A stretch of 64,000 nt of DNA from an uncultured bacterium (lineage in GTDB: Bacteria; Krumholzibacteriota; Krumholzibacteriia; LZORAL124-64-63): the NCBI GenBank assembly GCA_937864225.1, contig CALMJK010000005.1:62001-126000 (forward strand), in the 5' to 3' direction. A program made the translations under genes and the position numbers. The stretch's first letter is position 1. The number at the start of each line of letters is the position of its first letter. Below are positions 62,922 to 64,000 of the stretch, one piece after another. The notes under the pieces are model-generated. The model had not been told where the DNA came from and did not search any database. It worked only from the letters and a program-made list of their open reading frames with translations.

Positions 62922-64000
62922 ATGCTCCGGGGGGCGAGCGCCGTGACCATCACCGCGCGCCTGCACGAGGTCTTCGCCGGCGACGGAGGCGAACCGACTC
63001 CGCTGGAACGCGCCACGCTCCGTTTTTACCTGACGGGCATGGTGTTCCAGGGGCTATGGTGGGCGGGCTACCTCCTCATTCCCTTCGTCCTGGCCAAGAG
63101 CCTGCGCGCGCCGACCGCCCTCATCACCCTTTCGGTGATGATGGACAACCTGGGCATGTTCCTGGCCCTGTACTGGGGGCATCTGCTGGCGACGCGCGGC
63201 GGGCTGCGGCGGTACCTGCTGTGGGCGGGAATTTTGGGGCGTCTGGTGCTGCTGGGCGTCGTCTTCGTGCGCAGCGCGGGCCAGATGGTGGGGCTGCTCG
63301 CGGTGGTCTACGTCTTCGCCGCGATGATCTATCCGGCGCAGAACACGATCCTGGAAAACAATTTCCGGCCCGAGGTGCGCGGGCGCTGGTTCGGAATCGG
63401 CGCGCTGGTGCAGAACAGTGTCGCGGTGGTCGCCAGTCTGGCGATCGGTTGGCTACTCGACCTCGACGCGGAGTTGTTCCGCGCCGTGTACGCGTCGTTG
63501 GGCATCTGTGGATTCCTCTATCTCTGGCTGTTGGCGCGGGCGCCGACGCCGGCCGGGACACCCCCGCGTCTCGAGAGTGGGGCCGTGGGGTTGGCCGCCG
63601 TGGTTCCGCTACCGCCCGCCGCGGTCGGCCCGTTCACGCCCGGGCGCGTTCTGCGAGGGCTCGCGCGTCCGTTCACCGACGCGTTGCGCATCTTCCGCAC
63701 CGATCGCGCCTTCAACTGGTTCGAGATCAACTTCATGACCTACGGCGCGGCCTTCATGTGCCTCAGCCCCGTCGTGCCGATCTTCCTGACCGACCGGCTG
63801 GCGCTGAGTTACGGCGAGATCTCCACGGCGCGCGTCATGATCGGGCAGATCGGCGTCGCGCTGCTGGGGCCGCTGATGGGGCGCGCGAACGATCGCTACC
63901 ATCCGGTCCGGCTCTGCGCGGTCGCCTTCGCCCTGTTCGCTCTCTACCCCGTGATGCTGGATCTGGCGGGCGCCCTGCCGGTGGCCGCGCCGGTGCGGCT
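62922..64000 (+). CDS. MFS-like multi-pass transporter, N-terminal part (cut by window end)
   Basis: An open frame without stop to the window edge, about 359 codons. After a short polar N-terminus comes LYGMVFQGLWWAGYLLIP-like helix 1 (FYLTGMVFQGLWWAGY) and then further hydrophobic segments in the spacing of a major facilitator (VMMDNLGMFLALYW, LVLLGVVFV, VGLLAVVYVFAAMIYPAQN, VAVVASLAIGWLLDL). A cytoplasmic loop follows, then the second half beginning FNWFEINFMTYGAAFMCLSP. The loop FRPEVRGRWFGIG is the place where MFS proteins keep a basic turn. ATG 62922 lacks a Shine-Dalgarno; GTG 62943 after GGGGGG is a good alternative. The substrate is unknown. Confidence 0.75.
   Translation, partial: MLRGASAVTITARLHEVFAGDGGEPTPLERATLRFYLTGMVFQGLWWAGYLLIPFVLAKSLRAPTALITLSVMMDNLGMFLALYWGHLLATRGGLRRYLLWAGILGRLVLLGVVFVRSAGQMVGLLAVVYVFAAMIYPAQNTILENNFRPEVRGRWFGIGALVQNSVAVVASLAIGWLLDLDAELFRAVYASLGICGFLYLWLLARAPTPAGTPPRLESGAVGLAAVVPLPPAAVGPFTPGRVLRGLARPFTDALRIFRTDRAFNWFEINFMTYGAAFMCLSPVVPIFLTDRLALSYGEISTARVMIGQIGVALLGPLMGRANDRYHPVRLCAVAFALFALYPVMLDLAGALPVAAPVR

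Overview
This is a gene-dense, GC-rich (visibly near 70 %) bacterial chromosome segment with no rRNA, tRNA, CRISPR array or insertion sequence that I can see. The organism is probably a Gram-negative of the FCB side of the tree, possibly a high-GC candidate phylum such as Eisenbacteria or Krumholzibacteriota. That is inference from three things: an exported protein ending in a FlgD-like sorting domain with the NYPNPFNPET motif, a second such tail on a subtilase, and several outer-membrane beta-barrels and lipoproteins. It uses the futalosine route to menaquinone (MqnA and MqnC side by side).

Layout. 1-3705: envelope polysaccharide genes (end of a MurJ-like flippase, a phosphodiesterase, a GT4 glycosyltransferase). 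3866-5892: mqnA-mqnC. 5977-12061: a membrane histidine kinase and sigma-54 response regulator flanked on both sides by exported proteins built from DxDGDGxxD repeats, the downstream one followed by an outer-membrane barrel; both flanking units carry a -24/-12-like sigma-54 promoter, so this looks like a self-contained sensory regulon. 12090-14553: a divergent RelA/SpoT-like protein and a cystathionine gamma-synthase-type enzyme, transcribed away from a TPP-II-like subtilase by overlapping divergent promoters that share one -10 region. 17776-24527: glycosyltransferase, hybrid-length sensor kinase, class III-type sirtuin, membrane metallopeptidase, endonuclease IV and a pilin-like protein. 25027-28854: a FN3/sorting-domain protein behind a textbook sigma-54 promoter, a giant GreA-type cleavage factor and an SDR. 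29124-32824: AcpS, an AcsA-type AMP-ligase, a free acyl carrier protein and a Kbl-type alpha-oxoamine synthase, which together look like a carrier-protein-dependent aminoketone cassette. 34913-36883: archease and RtcB, apparently starting leaderless. 37062-44993: two M16 peptidases (one lipoprotein, one without signal) and an S9 peptidase. 45140-53027: glycosyltransferase, lipoprotein, S8 protease with sorting tail, thioredoxin-like protein and aminopeptidase P. 53060-54976: an SGNH hydrolase fused in frame to an MscS channel. 55224-64000: DUF1684 lipoprotein, sulfotransferase, GHL15-like lipoprotein, Ntn-hydrolase asparaginase, S9-like hydrolase, two small barrels, a TSUP transporter and the beginning of an MFS-like transporter.

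The number of exported or membrane-attached peptidases and amidohydrolases (two S8, two M16, two S9-like, one MA-type, one M24B, one asparaginase) suggests a heterotroph living on protein. Start codons were chosen from Shine-Dalgarno spacing and signal peptides; GTG and TTG starts are frequent.
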